A DNA stretch of 64,000 nucleotides from Woeseiaceae bacterium (GCA_021773055.1 JAJFKV010000043.1:28070-92069); one strand, 5' to 3'; counted from the first letter of the stretch, positions 31,031 through 42,385 are shown. Program-made: numbers and translations. The notes: generated by a model not told the origin, from the sequence alone.

Positions 31031-31933
31031 ATGCGTTACCTGATATTGATATCGACAGTCCTGATTTTACTGTTGATTACTGGCTGTTCATCATTGTGGA
31101 ATCTTGGCGGGGAGACTCGCAGCGGAGTTTCGAGCAGCCTCGTGGATTACCTTTATCCGGCAGGACAGGTACCGCCTGACCTACAAGATACGATTCCCTA
31201 CCTGCAGTTACCGCTGCGGGTTGGAATCGCATTTGTGCCAGGTCAATCCGGTCGTGGTGCGATCAGTGAAGCAACCAAAATGCGCTTGCTTGAAACCGTC
31301 AAATCAGAATTCAATGATCGCGAGTACATTGAACACATTGAAGTTATTCCCGATACGTACCTGCGCTCCAGCAGAGGCGTCAATGGCATGCAGCAGGTTG
31401 CGCGTCTGTACGGGGTCGACGTCATGGCGTTGGTCTCATACGATCAGGTCGCTGCAAGCGACGACAAACCGGCATCGTTTCTCTACTGGACCATTATTGG
31501 TTCATATGTCATCAAGGCAACGTCGAATGAGGTGCAAACCTTCGTCGATACAGCAGTATTTGATGTCAGCACCGCACGCTTGCTGTTTCGGGCGCCAGGA
31601 CTAAACAAGGTATCTGACCGGTCGACGTTGATTGCGAGCGACGAGGTCGTTCGCAAAGCCAAAGAGTCCAGCTTTTCGGCTGCGATGGACCAGATGAGTC
31701 AAAATCTGACCCTGGAGCTTGACCTGTTCCAGAAGCGTGTTCAGGAGGATCCGCAGGTTGCCAGGACAGAATGGAAGCCCGGTCATGGCGGTGGCGTTTT
31801 CGGACTATGGTTCCTGCTGGTGCTTACAGGTCTTTCAGTTTGTAGATTGCATCCAGCGCTTCGCGCGGTGACATGGAATCGGGGTCCAGTGCATCGACGG
31901 CTTTGCGAACCGGATCATCGACCGGTTCACTGA
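31031..31933 (+). CDS. Rhombotarget-type lipoprotein with C-terminal GlyGly-CTERM-like tail
   Basis: An N-terminal lipoprotein signal ends ITGC, with lipid-modified Cys19. An unrecognised soluble domain of about 230 residues follows. Near the C-terminus, [18 protein letters not shown] (251-268) has the glycine motif plus hydrophobic span of a GlyGly-CTERM signal, cleaved by rhombosortase in other Gammaproteobacteria. A protein with both ends like this matches the rhombotarget lipoprotein family. AAGGAG at 31016-31021 supports the start. The last 110 bp overlap the 3' end of convergent mutS, and the reading frame runs about 30 residues past the expected basic end. That tail may be real or the result of a lost stop. 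No rhombosortase gene is in this window. Confidence 0.75.
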   Translation: MRYLILISTVLILLLITGCSSLWNLGGETRSGVSSSLVDYLYPAGQVPPDLQDTIPYLQLPLRVGIAFVPGQSGRGAISEATKMRLLETVKSEFNDREYIEHIEVIPDTYLRSSRGVNGMQQVARLYGVDVMALVSYDQVAASDDKPASFLYWTIIGSYVIKATSNEVQTFVDTAVFDVSTARLLFRAPGLNKVSDRSTLIASDEVVRKAKESSFSAAMDQMSQNLTLELDLFQKRVQEDPQVARTEWKPGHGGGVFGLWFLLVLTGLSVCRLHPALRAVTWNRGPVHRRLCEPDHRPVH

Positions 31934-34379
31934 CGCTGAGATCGAATTGGGTCTGTGGACTGTCATTGTGAAGCGCTTGTTGCGATTCGAGTGCCTTGAG
32001 GTAGATTTTCGCGCGGCGAATTACATCCTTGGGGACGCCGGCCAGCGCGGCGACCTGTAGACCGTAACTCTGGTTTGCAGGACCCGCCTTTACAGCATGC
32101 AGAAAAACCAGTTGGCCGTCATGCTCGGTCGCATCCAGGTGGACGTTGTTGCAATCGCTCAGGTCTTCTGCGAGAGCAGTCAGTTCAAAATAATGTGTCG
32201 CGAACAGCGTGAAAGCTTTCGTCCTCTCGCCCATGTGGTGGGCCGCGGCCCAGGCTAACGAGAGGCCGTCGAAAGTGCTGGTGCCACGGCCAATCTCGTC
32301 CATGAGTACCAGGCTTTGCTCGGTCGCGTTATTGAGGATCGTCGCGGTTTCAGTCATCTCCACCATGAACGTTGAACGCCCGCCGGCCAGATCATCGGAC
32401 GCACCGATACGTGTGAAGATTCGATCAATCGGCCCAATTTTCAGTTTATCAGCCGGCACGTAACAACCGATGTGGGCGAGTATGACAATCAACGCAGTCT
32501 GTCGCATATAGGTCGACTTACCGCCCATGTTGGGGCCGGTGATCACCAGCAGACGCGCATCCTCACCCAGGCTCAGGTCATTCGCGATAAACGGTGTTTC
32601 TATCACCTGCTCAACGACCAGGTGTCTGCCGCCCACTATTTCAATGCACGGCATGTCGCAGATCTCGGGCTTGGCGAGGTTCAGCGTCTGCGCTCGCTCG
32701 GCGAAACAGACGAGCACGTCGAGTTCCGCCAGTCCGGCTGCGCTTAATTGAAGCTCGCCGAGTACCAGGTGCAGTTTGTCGAGCAACTCTTCGTAGAGAT
32801 GTTTTTCACGCGACAAGGATCGTTCGCGCGCGCCCAGAACCTTATCCTCAAATTCTTTTAGCTCCGGCGTGATGTAACGCTCCGCAGCTTTGAGTGTTTG
32901 CCGGCGCACATATTCGACGGGTGCTTTGTCAGCCTGCAGTCTGCTGATCTCGATGTAATAGCCGTGTACGCGGTTGTAACCGAGTTTTAGAGTCGCGATG
33001 CCTGTACGTTCACGTTCGCGCAATTCCAGATCAACAAGATACTGGTCTGCGTTTTCGGCGATCGAGCGCAAGTCGTCGAGGTCGTTGTCGTAACCCGGTG
33101 CGATCACGCCACCGTCACGAATCAGCATCGGTGGACTATCGATGATCGCTTTTTCGAGCAAGTGTTGTTGTGGGCGATGCTCGCCAATCTGCTCGGCCAG
33201 TTCGTCGAGCAAGGGCGCATCGATGCGCCCAATCTGTTTTTGTAATTCTGGCAGCCGCGACAATGTTTCACCAAGCTGGCGAAGATCGCGCGGGCGGGCA
33301 GACCGTAATGCGACGCGGGACAGAATGCGCTCAACATCACCTATGCCGTTCAGTGTTTCCTGCAAGCCCACTACGGTAGCGGATGCAATTAATGCGTCGA
33401 GGGCCTGATAGCGTGACTTCAATAGCGTCGGATTGCGCAACGGCCGCTGAATCCAGCGACGTAGCAGCCGACTGCCCATTGCCGTCTGGCAGTGATCCAT
33501 AACACCGGCCAATGTGTGCTCATGCAGTCCGCTTAATGATTCTTCTAGTTCGAGATTACGGCGGGTGGGGCCGTCCATGATGACGGCTTCATCACGAAGC
33601 TCAGCTTTGATCGACTGTAGATGTGGCAGCGACGCTTTCTGGGTGTCGTTAACGTACTGCAGCAACGCGCCGGCGGCCGCAATGCCGCGCGGGAATCCCT
33701 CACAGCCGAAGCCACTCAGGTCCCGGGTGCCGAATTGATTGCACAGTAGCCGAGTGGAGCTATCGAGTTCGAAGTGCCACGGAGGGCGGCGTGTAATGCG
33801 AATCCTGTCGTTGAATAACTCGGCCATCGAATGGTCTTCGTCCGCAATCAATTCTGCGGGTCGTAGTCGCTCGATCTCAGCGAGCATCGACTCCTGATCC
33901 GGCACCTCAGTCAGCCGGAAGCGGCCGGCGGACAGGTCCAGCCATGCGATGCCGTAGCCGCCGTCGCTGGCAAAAACGGCCGCGACGATGTTATCGCGGT
34001 TGGCTGAGAGCAATGCATCGTCCGTCAGTGTTCCAGGGGTCACGACCCGTGTGACCTTGCGTTCCACGGGCCCCTTACTGGTCGCCGGATCGCCGATTTG
34101 TTCACAAATGGCTACTGACTCACCTTTTTTAACCAGCTTTGCCAGGTAGCCTTCAACAGCGTGGTAGGGCACACCGCACATCGGAATTGCATTGCCGCCC
34201 GATTTGCCGCGCGCTGTCAGCGTGATATCGAGCAGTGACGCCGCGCGTTTAGCGTCATCGTAAAAGAGTTCGTAAAAGTCACCCATGCGGTAGAACACGA
34301 GCATGTCCGGATAATCGGACTTTATCCCGAGGTATTGGCGCATCATCGGAGTGTGGACGTGTGTGACTTCGGCTTTCAT
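31824..34379 (-). CDS. mutS: DNA mismatch repair protein MutS
   Basis: MutS recognises mismatches and recruits MutL. The 851-residue protein has the mismatch-contact motif in the N-terminal domain ([11 protein letters not shown]). A clamp/lever region follows, then a C-terminal ATPase with Walker [10 protein letters not shown] and signature [11 protein letters not shown]. The last residues are [10 protein letters not shown]. The gene starts 26-30 bp from the divergent glycosyltransferase and ends inside the convergent lipoprotein frame. Confidence 0.97.
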   Translation of the reverse strand: MKAEVTHVHTPMMRQYLGIKSDYPDMLVFYRMGDFYELFYDDAKRAASLLDITLTARGKSGGNAIPMCGVPYHAVEGYLAKLVKKGESVAICEQIGDPATSKGPVERKVTRVVTPGTLTDDALLSANRDNIVAAVFASDGGYGIAWLDLSAGRFRLTEVPDQESMLAEIERLRPAELIADEDHSMAELFNDRIRITRRPPWHFELDSSTRLLCNQFGTRDLSGFGCEGFPRGIAAAGALLQYVNDTQKASLPHLQSIKAELRDEAVIMDGPTRRNLELEESLSGLHEHTLAGVMDHCQTAMGSRLLRRWIQRPLRNPTLLKSRYQALDALIASATVVGLQETLNGIGDVERILSRVALRSARPRDLRQLGETLSRLPELQKQIGRIDAPLLDELAEQIGEHRPQQHLLEKAIIDSPPMLIRDGGVIAPGYDNDLDDLRSIAENADQYLVDLELRERERTGIATLKLGYNRVHGYYIEISRLQADKAPVEYVRRQTLKAAERYITPELKEFEDKVLGARERSLSREKHLYEELLDKLHLVLGELQLSAAGLAELDVLVCFAERAQTLNLAKPEICDMPCIEIVGGRHLVVEQVIETPFIANDLSLGEDARLLVITGPNMGGKSTYMRQTALIVILAHIGCYVPADKLKIGPIDRIFTRIGASDDLAGGRSTFMVEMTETATILNNATEQSLVLMDEIGRGTSTFDGLSLAWAAAHHMGERTKAFTLFATHYFELTALAEDLSDCNNVHLDATEHDGQLVFLHAVKAGPANQSYGLQVAALAGVPKDVIRRAKIYLKALESQQALHNDSPQTQFDLSVSEPVDDPVRKAVDALDPDSMSPREALDAIYKLKDL

Positions 34380-34404
34380 GCTGTTCTTTTTGTATGATAG
34401 GCAG

Positions 34405-35490
34405 GTGAAAATACTGCATGTCGAAACCGGACGCCATTTTTTGGGCGGCCCGCAGCAGGTTGTCTACCTGATCAACGCGTTACGCGAGCGAGGTCATGAC
34501 AACACGCTGGTTTGTCCGCCAGAATCAGGCATCGACAGCGCTGCACGAATGGCCGGTATTCGCGTGCAAAATCTGTTTTGCGCCGGCGACCTGGACTTAC
34601 CGTTCGCCTACAGGCTTGCCCAATTTCTTAGAGAGCAGGCGCCAGACATAGTCCATTGCCACAGTCGTCGAGGTGCCGATTTACTTGGCGGACTAGCGGC
34701 GTCGTATGCCGATATTCCGGCGGTTGTTTCTCGGCGCGTGGATAACACCGAGATGCGACTGATGGCGACGTTACGGTACAGGCCATTCCGGAAGATCATC
34801 GCGATATCGGAGGCGATTGCCCAAGTCCTGCGTGAACATGACGTTGAGGACGAGCGCATTGCTGTCATTCGCAGCTCGGTCGATGCGGATGTGTTTGCTT
34901 GCGAACCGGACAGCGCTGGATTCAGGAAGACTTTTGGTCTGGATGCGGGAGTGTTCGCAATCGCGGCGGCTGGCCAGCTAATTCCGCGTAAAGGGCATCG
35001 CTACCTGTTGCAGGCTATCGCGGGCCTCAAGCACAAGTATCCACAGATCAGGCTGGTGATCTTCGGTGATGGATATCTCAATAACCAACTTCGCGCCCAG
35101 GCCGCGTCACTGGGGCTGGGATGTGTAGTGCAGTTCACCGGTTTCCGCGACGACCTTGATGACGTTGTGGCGTGCTTCGATCTGTTCGCACACCCGGCGC
35201 TTGCCGAGGGCCTTGGCGTGGTTGCTCTGAAAGCGGCTGCTGCAGGTGTTGCTGTCGTCGGTTTTGATGCGGGAGGCCTGGGTGAGGCTGTCGCCCACAC
35301 AGAGACTGGCTTGCTGGTTCCGGCAGAAGACGTTGACGCATTGCAGGAAGCGATCGCCAGCTTGATCGAAGACGACCAGATGAGGGCGCGAATGGGCATG
35401 GCTGGCAAGGAACGGATGCAAAAAGAGTTTTCCATCGCTACGATGGCGGATCAGCACATCGCACTATATGAATCGGTATTGCATGAATAA
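34405..35490 (+). CDS. Glycosyltransferase family 4 protein
   Basis: A GT-B fold transferase. The N-terminal domain begins [20 protein letters not shown], a common start in LPS/capsule GT4 enzymes. The C-terminal domain has [15 protein letters not shown] and the E-x7-E-like donor site near [19 protein letters not shown]. The product has about 361 residues from GTG 34405. ATG 34378 is also in frame but overlaps the mutS start codon. It is divergent from mutS and overlaps the Tat-signal reductase by 8 bp. The sugar donor and acceptor are unknown; a role in envelope glycan synthesis is inferred. Confidence 0.85.
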   Translation: MKILHVETGRHFLGGPQQVVYLINALRERGHDNTLVCPPESGIDSAARMAGIRVQNLFCAGDLDLPFAYRLAQFLREQAPDIVHCHSRRGADLLGGLAASYADIPAVVSRRVDNTEMRLMATLRYRPFRKIIAISEAIAQVLREHDVEDERIAVIRSSVDADVFACEPDSAGFRKTFGLDAGVFAIAAAGQLIPRKGHRYLLQAIAGLKHKYPQIRLVIFGDGYLNNQLRAQAASLGLGCVVQFTGFRDDLDDVVACFDLFAHPALAEGLGVVALKAAAAGVAVVGFDAGGLGEAVAHTETGLLVPAEDVDALQEAIASLIEDDQMRARMGMAGKERMQKEFSIATMADQHIALYESVLHE

Positions 35491-36511
35491 TCGAATTACA
35501 CGACGCAGCGTTTTGCGGTCCAGCATGGCGGCGACACTTATATCGACAGTGCCGGTGTTCGCTCTTGCCGAGGATGCCGTCTACAAACCGGCGGTTCCAG
35601 GCCGACCGGTTCCCGGGGCCTCTCCTTTTGATGAGTTCAGTACCGCCGAGCAAGTTACGGCGGGTATGGATTTGACAGGCAAAACTGCTCTCGTAACCGG
35701 CTGCAACTCAGGCCTTGGCTATGAAACGATGCGCGTCCTCGCAATGCGGGGCGCCCATGTTATCGGTGCGGCGCGCACGATGGAGAAAGCCGCGACTGCA
35801 TGCGCCGAGGTCGACGGCCAGACGACGCCACTGGTCGTCGAGCTAACTGATTTCGAAGGGATCGTTGCTGCGGCAAATCGGGTAGCGGAAATCGATGCGC
35901 CCATCGATATGCTGATCCTGAATGCCGGCATCATGGCTGTACCCGAGCTGAGACAATCCAATGGCATAGAGTTGCAGTTCGCCGTCAATCATCTTGGACA
36001 TTTCTTGTTAGCCAATCGGCTGCAGGATCAGGTTGTTGCCTCACAGCAGGGGCGCGTGGTTGTCGTTAGCAGTGCGGCGCACAAATGGGGTCCGGAGGAA
36101 GGTATTCAATTCGACAACTTATCGGGCGCCGAAGACTACGACCCGTTCAGGGCCTACGGGCAATCCAAGGTCGCCAATGGCTTGTTCTCGAGAGAGTTTG
36201 CCCGACGGCTGGCCGATACCAACGCAACATCCAATTCCCTTCATCCCGGTGTCATCAAGACAAATCTCAGCCGCTTCCTGCCTCCCGAAGATGAGTCAGA
36301 CGATGAGCCGCGACGATTTCGATACAAGAGTATTCCTGAGGGCACCGCCACCACCTGCTACGTCGCGACGAGCCCCGATCTCGCGGCAGTAACGGGTTAT
36401 TATTTCTCTGATTGCAATCCGGCCGTACCGAACGAGCACATGCAAAATGACGCAATGGCCGCAAGACTCTGGGAAGTCTCGGCAGATCTCACGGCAGATT
36501 ATCTTTCCTGA
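35483..36511 (+). CDS. Short-chain dehydrogenase/reductase with twin-arginine signal
   Basis: A 342-residue protein from ATG 35483. It opens with the Tat-like signal ITRRSVLRSSMAATLISTV, ending near FALAEDA. An SDR Rossmann fold follows, with nucleotide motif TGCNSGLGYE, NAG motif LILNAGIMA and active site S-x12-YGQSK. It most resembles WW-domain-oxidoreductase/retinol-dehydrogenase-like SDRs. An NAD(P)-binding fold behind a Tat signal suggests export of a folded, cofactor-loaded enzyme. It overlaps its neighbours on both sides (8 bp and 1 bp), so it is probably co-transcribed with the glycosyltransferase and pncC. The substrate is unknown. Confidence 0.87.
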   Translation: MNNRITRRSVLRSSMAATLISTVPVFALAEDAVYKPAVPGRPVPGASPFDEFSTAEQVTAGMDLTGKTALVTGCNSGLGYETMRVLAMRGAHVIGAARTMEKAATACAEVDGQTTPLVVELTDFEGIVAAANRVAEIDAPIDMLILNAGIMAVPELRQSNGIELQFAVNHLGHFLLANRLQDQVVASQQGRVVVVSSAAHKWGPEEGIQFDNLSGAEDYDPFRAYGQSKVANGLFSREFARRLADTNATSNSLHPGVIKTNLSRFLPPEDESDDEPRRFRYKSIPEGTATTCYVATSPDLAAVTGYYFSDCNPAVPNEHMQNDAMAARLWEVSADLTADYLS

Positions 36512-37014
36512 TGGCTGATCACGAAGCAATCAGGACGTTGGCTACGGCGCTGGTCTCAGAACTTACTGAGACCGGCAAAGCCGTTGCCACGGCGGAGTCG
36601 TGCACGGGTGGCTGGGTCGCGAAAGCGATTACGGATATAGCAGGCAGCTCAGCGGTGTTTGGTTACGGCATCGTGAGCTATGCCAATGGTGCGAAAGAAT
36701 CGATCTTGGGTGTGCAAAACATGACGCTTGAAGAGCACGGCTCAGTCAGTGCTGAAGTTGTCGAAGAAATGTCAAAAGGGGCACTGCACCTTAGCGGTGC
36801 CGACATTGCCGTGGCAGTGAGCGGAGTCGCCGGTCCTGATGGCGGTACAAAAGAAAAGCCCGTAGGCATGGTGTGGTTTGCCTGGGCAGTTCGAGACGGT
36901 GCGAACGCATTGGTCGATACCAGTTGTGAGCAATTTACGGGCGATCGCGAACTGGTGCGCGAGGCGTCAGTCGCGTACGCGTTGCAGGGCGTAAGGGAGC
37001 GCATCGAATCGTGA
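36511..37014 (+). CDS. pncC: Nicotinamide-nucleotide amidase PncC (CinA C-terminal domain)
   Basis: PncC deamidates NMN to NaMN for recycling into NAD. The 167-residue protein is the stand-alone CinA C-terminal domain with ATAESCTGGWVAKAITDI, GYGIVSYANGAK, and the later AVSGVAGPDGGTKEKPVG. Its ATG overlaps the SDR stop by one base and its stop overlaps the thpR start by 4 bp. It is the gene commonly found just upstream of recA in this group. Confidence 0.94.
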   Translation: MADHEAIRTLATALVSELTETGKAVATAESCTGGWVAKAITDIAGSSAVFGYGIVSYANGAKESILGVQNMTLEEHGSVSAEVVEEMSKGALHLSGADIAVAVSGVAGPDGGTKEKPVGMVWFAWAVRDGANALVDTSCEQFTGDRELVREASVAYALQGVRERIES

Positions 37015-37520
37015 GCACAAAAACGCTGTTTTTTGCACTGTGGCCGGATAATCGGCAACGGGACAGGTTGCGCGATGTCATTAATTCAGTGGCGAGGAGT
37101 GTTGAGGGCAGAGCGGTCGATCGCCGCGGTTGGCATATCACCCTGTCTTACATTGGTGAGTTTGAGGAGAGCCGGATTGCTGCCTTGCAGGAGCTCGCGT
37201 GCCGAATCGAAGTCGAACCATTCCGCCTCGGCTTTGATCGCCTCGAGTTTTGGGCGCGGCCAAAAGTGGCCAGCCTGGTCGCCGCAACAGTGCCTACGGA
37301 GCTGGCAAGTCTCGTAGCGTCGTTAAACCTGGTTCTGCAGGAAGTCGGCGTTATGCCGGAAGACCGTACATATCGGCCGCACATTACCGTGGTTAGCAAC
37401 GCCCGCGCGTTTCCAACGGAGAGATTGACCCAACGAGCCACTACTGAGTGGTCAGGTTTCGAATTAATGGAGTCGGTTTCGGGCCCGGGCGGAGTTAGCT
37501 ACGTCCCCCTGAAACAATAG
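37011..37520 (+). CDS. thpR: RNA 2',3'-cyclic phosphodiesterase ThpR
   Basis: A 2H-phosphoesterase-family enzyme that opens 2',3'-cyclic RNA ends. The two catalytic HxT motifs are WHITLSY (near residue 43) and PHITVVS (near residue 123). The 169-residue length is typical. It starts at a GTG embedded in the pncC stop (GTGA), implying coupling. It is the last gene of the overlapping group that begins at 34405. Confidence 0.92.
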   Translation: MSTKTLFFALWPDNRQRDRLRDVINSVARSVEGRAVDRRGWHITLSYIGEFEESRIAALQELACRIEVEPFRLGFDRLEFWARPKVASLVAATVPTELASLVASLNLVLQEVGVMPEDRTYRPHITVVSNARAFPTERLTQRATTEWSGFELMESVSGPGGVSYVPLKQ

Positions 37521-37585
37521 CTTTCAGCTAATATTTCGAGTTTCTTGGTAGATTGCCCGGAATTTAGTTGCTCTGAAGACTCCCA

Positions 37586-37628
37586 TTGACGCGGCTTTCG
37601 TGCAATACTACTGTGTATATCAACAGTA
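37586..37628 (+). promoter_or_regulatory. recA promoter with LexA (SOS) box
   Basis: The sequence CTGT-N8-ACAG (37611-37626, extended TACTGT...ACAGTA 37609-37628) matches the gammaproteobacterial LexA consensus. A TTGACG -35 element (37586-37591) sits 17 bp ahead of the start of the box, so LexA would occlude the -10 region. It lies about 30 bp upstream of the recA ATG. Confidence 0.9.
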
Positions 37629-37659
37629 TCTCCAATAATTATCAAATGGCGGCAAAATA

Positions 37660-38721
37660 ATGGACGACAACAGGAAAAAAGCACTCGCGCAGGCCCTTGG
37701 CCAAATCGAAAAGCAGTTCGGCAAAGGCTCAGTCATGCGCATGGGGGATGGCACATCAATACGGGATATTGAGGCAATATCGACCGGTTCCATTGGCCTT
37801 GATGTCGCCTTGGGCATCGGTGGGCTACCTAAAGGACGTGTCGTCGAAATCTACGGCCCGGAATCATCCGGTAAGACGACCCTGACGCTGCAAGTCGTTG
37901 CTGAAGCACAGAAAGTTGGTGGTACGGCCGCATTTATCGATGCCGAGCATGCTCTCGACCCCAACTACGCCGAGAAACTGGGCGTCAATGTAGACGAGTT
38001 ACTGGTATCGCAGCCCGACACCGGTGAGCAAGCGCTCGAAATCACAGACATGCTGGTTCGTTCCGGCGCAGTAGACATCATTGTCATCGACTCGGTTGCG
38101 GCGTTGACGCCAAAAGCTGAAATTGAAGGTGAGATGGGTGATTCACACATGGGTTTGCAGGCACGCCTGATGTCGCAGGCCCTTCGAAAACTCACCGCTA
38201 ACATTAAACGTTCGAACGTCATGGTGATTTTCATCAACCAGATTCGAATGAAGATCGGCGTCATGTTCGGTAGTCCTGAGACGACAACCGGCGGTAATGC
38301 CCTCAAGTTTTACTCGTCAGTTCGCCTGGATATCCGCCGCATTGGCGCTATCAAGAAGGGTGATGAAATCGTCGGTAACCAGACGCGCGTCAAGGTTGTT
38401 AAAAACAAGGTATCGCCACCTTTCAAACAGGCAGAGTTCGAGATCCTGTACGGCTATGGCATTTCTCGACTTGGTGAGCTGATTGATCTGGGCGTCCAGC
38501 ACGACATTGTCAATAAAGCAGGGTCTTGGTATAGCTACGGCGATGACCGCATCGGTCAGGGCAAGGAAAATGTTCGTGAGTTCCTGAAAGAGCATCCAGA
38601 GATGGCGGACGAGATCGAACGCAAGATCCGCGCTATTCTGATGCCACCGCCCATAGCCGCAGTTCCAGACGCAGCACCTAAGGATGCAGCGGACGACGAG
38701 GCTGCAGCGAAAGAAGCGTAG
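37660..38721 (+). CDS. recA: Recombinase RecA
   Basis: RecA forms the filament that drives homologous recombination and SOS induction. The 353-residue protein has the Walker A motif [10 protein letters not shown], the [18 protein letters not shown] and [20 protein letters not shown] segments, and an acidic/Ala-rich tail. It is preceded by a LexA box. recX follows with no gap, the standard arrangement. Confidence 0.99.
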   Translation: MDDNRKKALAQALGQIEKQFGKGSVMRMGDGTSIRDIEAISTGSIGLDVALGIGGLPKGRVVEIYGPESSGKTTLTLQVVAEAQKVGGTAAFIDAEHALDPNYAEKLGVNVDELLVSQPDTGEQALEITDMLVRSGAVDIIVIDSVAALTPKAEIEGEMGDSHMGLQARLMSQALRKLTANIKRSNVMVIFINQIRMKIGVMFGSPETTTGGNALKFYSSVRLDIRRIGAIKKGDEIVGNQTRVKVVKNKVSPPFKQAEFEILYGYGISRLGELIDLGVQHDIVNKAGSWYSYGDDRIGQGKENVREFLKEHPEMADEIERKIRAILMPPPIAAVPDAAPKDAADDEAAAKEA

Positions 38722-39222
38722 TTGCAGGAGCTTCACGAAGAAATCAGCGATCTTCTTTCCGACGAGAGAGAAGATCGCTTTTCGTTTCCCCCGGAGGCCC
38801 GTAAGAAAGCGATGGACTTTCTGGCACGGCGGGAATACGGCCAGACTGAGCTCATCAAAAAGCTCGCCGACAAGGGCTATGATCGCGACGTCGCCGAGCA
38901 GGCTGTCAGACAACTCACCGAAGAAGGTTTGCAAAGCGATCAACGCTTCGCCGAGAGTTTCGTGCAATCGCGGATCAATCAGGGGAAGGGCCCCGTAAAA
39001 ATTCGTCTGGATCTGGGCCAGCGTGGCATCGGGGATGCTGTTATCGAGCTCGCCATCGAGGCAGCCGGGGCCAACTGGTTTGAGCTTGCCCGGGATGTCC
39101 GACTAAGAAAATTTGGTGGTGACAGTCCGCCAGACTTCAAAGCCAAGGCGAAGCAGATGCGGTTCCTGCAATATCGTGGTTTTGAGCAGGACCATGTGCA
39201 GGCCGCATTCAATAGCGATTAG
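38722..39222 (+). CDS. recX: Regulatory protein RecX
   Basis: RecX limits RecA filament growth. The product has 166 residues if read from the TTG that directly follows the recA stop. The family pattern KAMDFLARREYGQTELIKKLADKGY starts near residue 25, so an upstream start is needed. TTG 38722 is the only plausible one I see, with recA's own end supplying the ribosome site. The three-helix RecX repeats, including DQRFAESFVQSRINQGKG, are clear. Confidence 0.93.
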   Translation: MQELHEEISDLLSDEREDRFSFPPEARKKAMDFLARREYGQTELIKKLADKGYDRDVAEQAVRQLTEEGLQSDQRFAESFVQSRINQGKGPVKIRLDLGQRGIGDAVIELAIEAAGANWFELARDVRLRKFGGDSPPDFKAKAKQMRFLQYRGFEQDHVQAAFNSD

Positions 39223-39291
39223 ATGTGATAGTCGTCAGCTGACCTCACAGACCGTGTCAGAGGAAGTAACTCGTTGCTCGGCGCAAGGATA

Positions 39292-39470
39292 CGGCCGACA
39301 CGCCAATGGCTTCTCCACGACCCACAGTCGAATCCATTGGCGTGTCGGCCGCATCTCGTCAGTCGGTCACGTATTTCACGTCAACGTCGCCGCGCTGAAC
39401 AGGTGTCCATCCGGGATAGCCAGCGCTGTTGACTGTGGGTCGTGGAGACAGCGCTGGCTATCCCGGATGG
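39292..39470. repeat. Two long hairpins with mutually complementary loops (recX-alaS gap)
   Basis: Hairpin 1 has perfect 18-bp arms (39292-39309 and 39334-39351) around a 24-nt loop. Hairpin 2 has perfect 23-bp arms (39407-39429 and 39448-39470) around an 18-nt loop. Loop bases 39313-39329 and 39431-39447 are perfect reverse complements over 17 nt, although the stems are unrelated. A transcript could form a kissing-loop complex, and the DNA could extrude cruciforms. The rest of the 39223-39624 gap holds no gene. The alaS promoter should lie in 39480-39620, but I cannot assign it confidently. Confidence 0.9.
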
Positions 39471-39624
39471 GCGCCGGATAAAAAACGCCATTCGTAGTCG
39501 ATTCGAACTGGCATCGGCTGCCAGGTCAGATAACGACTATCGCAGATTAGAGCTTAATCCCGGCGACCAAACCCCGTACACTTATGCGGATTGAAATCCA
39601 CCGCGTGACCCCGATAAGAACACA

Positions 39625-42231
39625 ATGAAATCAATGACAAGCAATGAGCTGCGCCAGGCTTTCCTGGAATTTTTTCACGCTAACGACCATGAGGTCGTTG
39701 CGAGCTCTCCGCTGGTGCCCGGGAATGACCCGACGCTGTTGTTTACCAATGCTGGCATGGTGCAATTCAAGGATGTGTTCCTGGGCGACGACAAGCGCAG
39801 CTATGACAGGGCAACCTCATCGCAGCGATGTGTTCGTGCTGGTGGCAAGCACAATGACCTGGAGAATGTCGGCTATACCGCCCGTCATCACACATTCTTC
39901 GAGATGCTCGGCAACTTCAGCTTTGGCGACTATTTTAAACGGGAAGCAATACAGTACGGATGGGACTTTCTGACGGGGACGCTTGGGCTGGCGCCGGAAA
40001 AACTGTGGATCACGGTATTCGAGGATGATGACGAAGCGGCCGATATCTGGCTCAACGATATGAAGGTAGACCCCGAGCGTTTCTCACGTTTGGGCGCGAA
40101 AGATAACTTCTGGGCGATGGGCGATACAGGCCCTTGCGGTCCTTGTTCCGAGATTTTCTACGACCACGGCGCCGAGGTGGCGGGCGGCCCGCCAGGGTCA
40201 CCGGATGAAGACGGTGATCGCTACGTCGAGATCTGGAATCTTGTTTTCATGCAGTTTGACCGTTCAGCCGACGGTAAAATGATCCCGTTGCCAAAACCAT
40301 CAGTCGATACCGGTATGGGTCTGGAGCGTATCGCCGCAGTTATGCAGGGCGTGCATACGAACTACGACATAGATTTGTTCGCGCATCTGATTCAGGCCAC
40401 GACCGATGTGCTCGGCGTAAAGAAAGATGGTTCGAGTTCGCTCAACGTAATTGTCGATCACATTCGCGCTTGTTCGTTCCTGATTGTAGATGGCGTATTG
40501 CCGGGCAATGAGGGCAGAGGATATGTATTGCGCCGGATCATTCGTCGTGCCGTTCGACATGGCAAGAAGCTCGGCACCGATGACCCGTTCTTCTACAAAC
40601 TGGTAGCACCGCTTGTCGAAGAGATGGGCGAGGCCTATCCGGAGCTGGCTAAGGCGCAAGCCCATGTCGAGAAGGCACTTAAGAAAGAAGAAAAACGCTT
40701 CGCAGAGACACTCGATCAGGGCATGGAGATACTTGAAACCGCGATCGGAAATCTGAAAGGTAAAGAGATTCCAGGAGACGTTGTTTTCAAGCTCTATGAC
40801 ACCTATGGATTTCCAGTAGATCTGACAGCGGACATCGCGCGTGAACGTGAACTCACAGTAGATGAGGATGGATTTGAGGCCGCGATGGGCAAGCAGCGAG
40901 ATCGCGCCCGAGCAGCGAGCAAGTTTGCCGCGGCAGGTGGCGACTCGTTCAAGACCGACGTGCAATCTGAGTTTCTTGGTTACGACGGTACTGAAGCTGC
41001 GAGCGAGATCATTGCTTTATTTAAAGATGGTAAATCCGCAGATTCACTGGCTATTGGCGAAGAGGGGGCGGTTATTCTTTCGTCGACGCCGTTCTACGCT
41101 GAAAGCGGTGGTCAGATCGGTGACGAGGGTATTCTGGTCGCTGACGGCAAGCTATTTGGTGTCGCGGATACGCAGAAAAACGCTAAAGCGATTGTGCACT
41201 TCGGTGTCGTCGAGCGGGGCGAGCTTAACGTCGGTGATCCTGTCGAAGCGGTGGTCGACGCCGATCGTCGACAGTCTATTCGACTAAATCATACTGCAAC
41301 GCACTTGATGCACGCAGCGCTGAGGCAGGTGCTCGGCGATCATGTGACACAAAAAGGCTCGCTCGTCGCGCCTGACCGACTGCGATTCGATTTCTCGCAT
41401 TACGAAGGCGTGACGGTGGAACAGGTTCAAGTAATCGAAGACCTCGTGAACGAGGAGATCCGTAAGAACACGGCAACCGACACGACTCTAATGAGTTACG
41501 ACGAGGCGATCGAGTCGGGGGCGATGGCGTTATTCGGTGAAAAGTACGGAGACAAGGTTCGTGTATTGCGACTCGGTGATTTTTCAGTCGAGCTTTGCGG
41601 TGGCACCCACGTTGAGCGTACCGGCGATATTGGCGCCTTCAAAATCACATCGGAGGGTGGTGTTGCTTCTGGTGTCCGTCGCATCGAAGCAGTTACAGGC
41701 AAAGGCGCGATGGGCTGGATCGACGCGAACCAGCAGACCTTGAGCAAGCTTGCAGGCTTGTTGCGCAGCCAGCCGAATCAGGCTGCTGCCAAAGTCGAAC
41801 AGCTGCTGAAGCGAAGCAAAGATCTGGAGAAAGAGCTGTCGGCAGCGAAGCAAGCGTTGATTACGGGGAAGGGCGCTGACCACTCCGAAAGCGTCCAGGA
41901 GATCGAAGGCATCAAGGTGCTGGTAACTCGCATGGATGGTGCGGATGCCAAAACATTGCGCGATGCAGTCGATAAATTCAAAGACAAGCTGCAGAGCGCG
42001 GTAGTTGTGCTGGGTTCGGTTGATCGCGGCAAGGTCCATTTGGCAGCCGGCGTAACCAAAGATAATATCGGCAAGATCAAGGCGGGTGAGCTCATCAAAC
42101 CAGTCGCTGAGCAGGTCGGCGGCAAAGGCGGCGGCCGACCAGATTTCGCCCAGGCGGGGGGTACTGACATCGAAGCTCTTGACCAGGCGCTCAATTCTGT
42201 TGCCGACTGGGTCGCGGAACAACTGAGCTGA
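39625..42231 (+). CDS. alaS: Alanyl-tRNA synthetase
   Basis: AlaRS charges tRNA-Ala and edits mischarged Ser and Gly. The 868-residue protein has the class II catalytic core ([29 protein letters not shown]), the editing site motif [12 protein letters not shown] with distal [10 protein letters not shown], and the C-terminal C-Ala domain ending near [14 protein letters not shown] 39625 or ATG 39634 could be the start. It follows recA-recX and precedes csrA, as in most Gammaproteobacteria. No lysC lies between alaS and csrA. Confidence 0.98.
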   Translation: MKSMTSNELRQAFLEFFHANDHEVVASSPLVPGNDPTLLFTNAGMVQFKDVFLGDDKRSYDRATSSQRCVRAGGKHNDLENVGYTARHHTFFEMLGNFSFGDYFKREAIQYGWDFLTGTLGLAPEKLWITVFEDDDEAADIWLNDMKVDPERFSRLGAKDNFWAMGDTGPCGPCSEIFYDHGAEVAGGPPGSPDEDGDRYVEIWNLVFMQFDRSADGKMIPLPKPSVDTGMGLERIAAVMQGVHTNYDIDLFAHLIQATTDVLGVKKDGSSSLNVIVDHIRACSFLIVDGVLPGNEGRGYVLRRIIRRAVRHGKKLGTDDPFFYKLVAPLVEEMGEAYPELAKAQAHVEKALKKEEKRFAETLDQGMEILETAIGNLKGKEIPGDVVFKLYDTYGFPVDLTADIARERELTVDEDGFEAAMGKQRDRARAASKFAAAGGDSFKTDVQSEFLGYDGTEAASEIIALFKDGKSADSLAIGEEGAVILSSTPFYAESGGQIGDEGILVADGKLFGVADTQKNAKAIVHFGVVERGELNVGDPVEAVVDADRRQSIRLNHTATHLMHAALRQVLGDHVTQKGSLVAPDRLRFDFSHYEGVTVEQVQVIEDLVNEEIRKNTATDTTLMSYDEAIESGAMALFGEKYGDKVRVLRLGDFSVELCGGTHVERTGDIGAFKITSEGGVASGVRRIEAVTGKGAMGWIDANQQTLSKLAGLLRSQPNQAAAKVEQLLKRSKDLEKELSAAKQALITGKGADHSESVQEIEGIKVLVTRMDGADAKTLRDAVDKFKDKLQSAVVVLGSVDRGKVHLAAGVTKDNIGKIKAGELIKPVAEQVGGKGGGRPDFAQAGGTDIEALDQALNSVADWVAEQLS

Positions 42232-42385
42232 TCCCGCGATCCAAAATCTCCATACGTGCGATTTTCCAAGAATTTCTTCGCAACAAAAGACAAGAGCCCC
42301 GAAAATCAGCTAGTATTACAACAGTTTATGGATTAACACGCGCATAAGAACGGGGCTGGAGCCCTGTCAGGCAGGAGAGGAAGTC

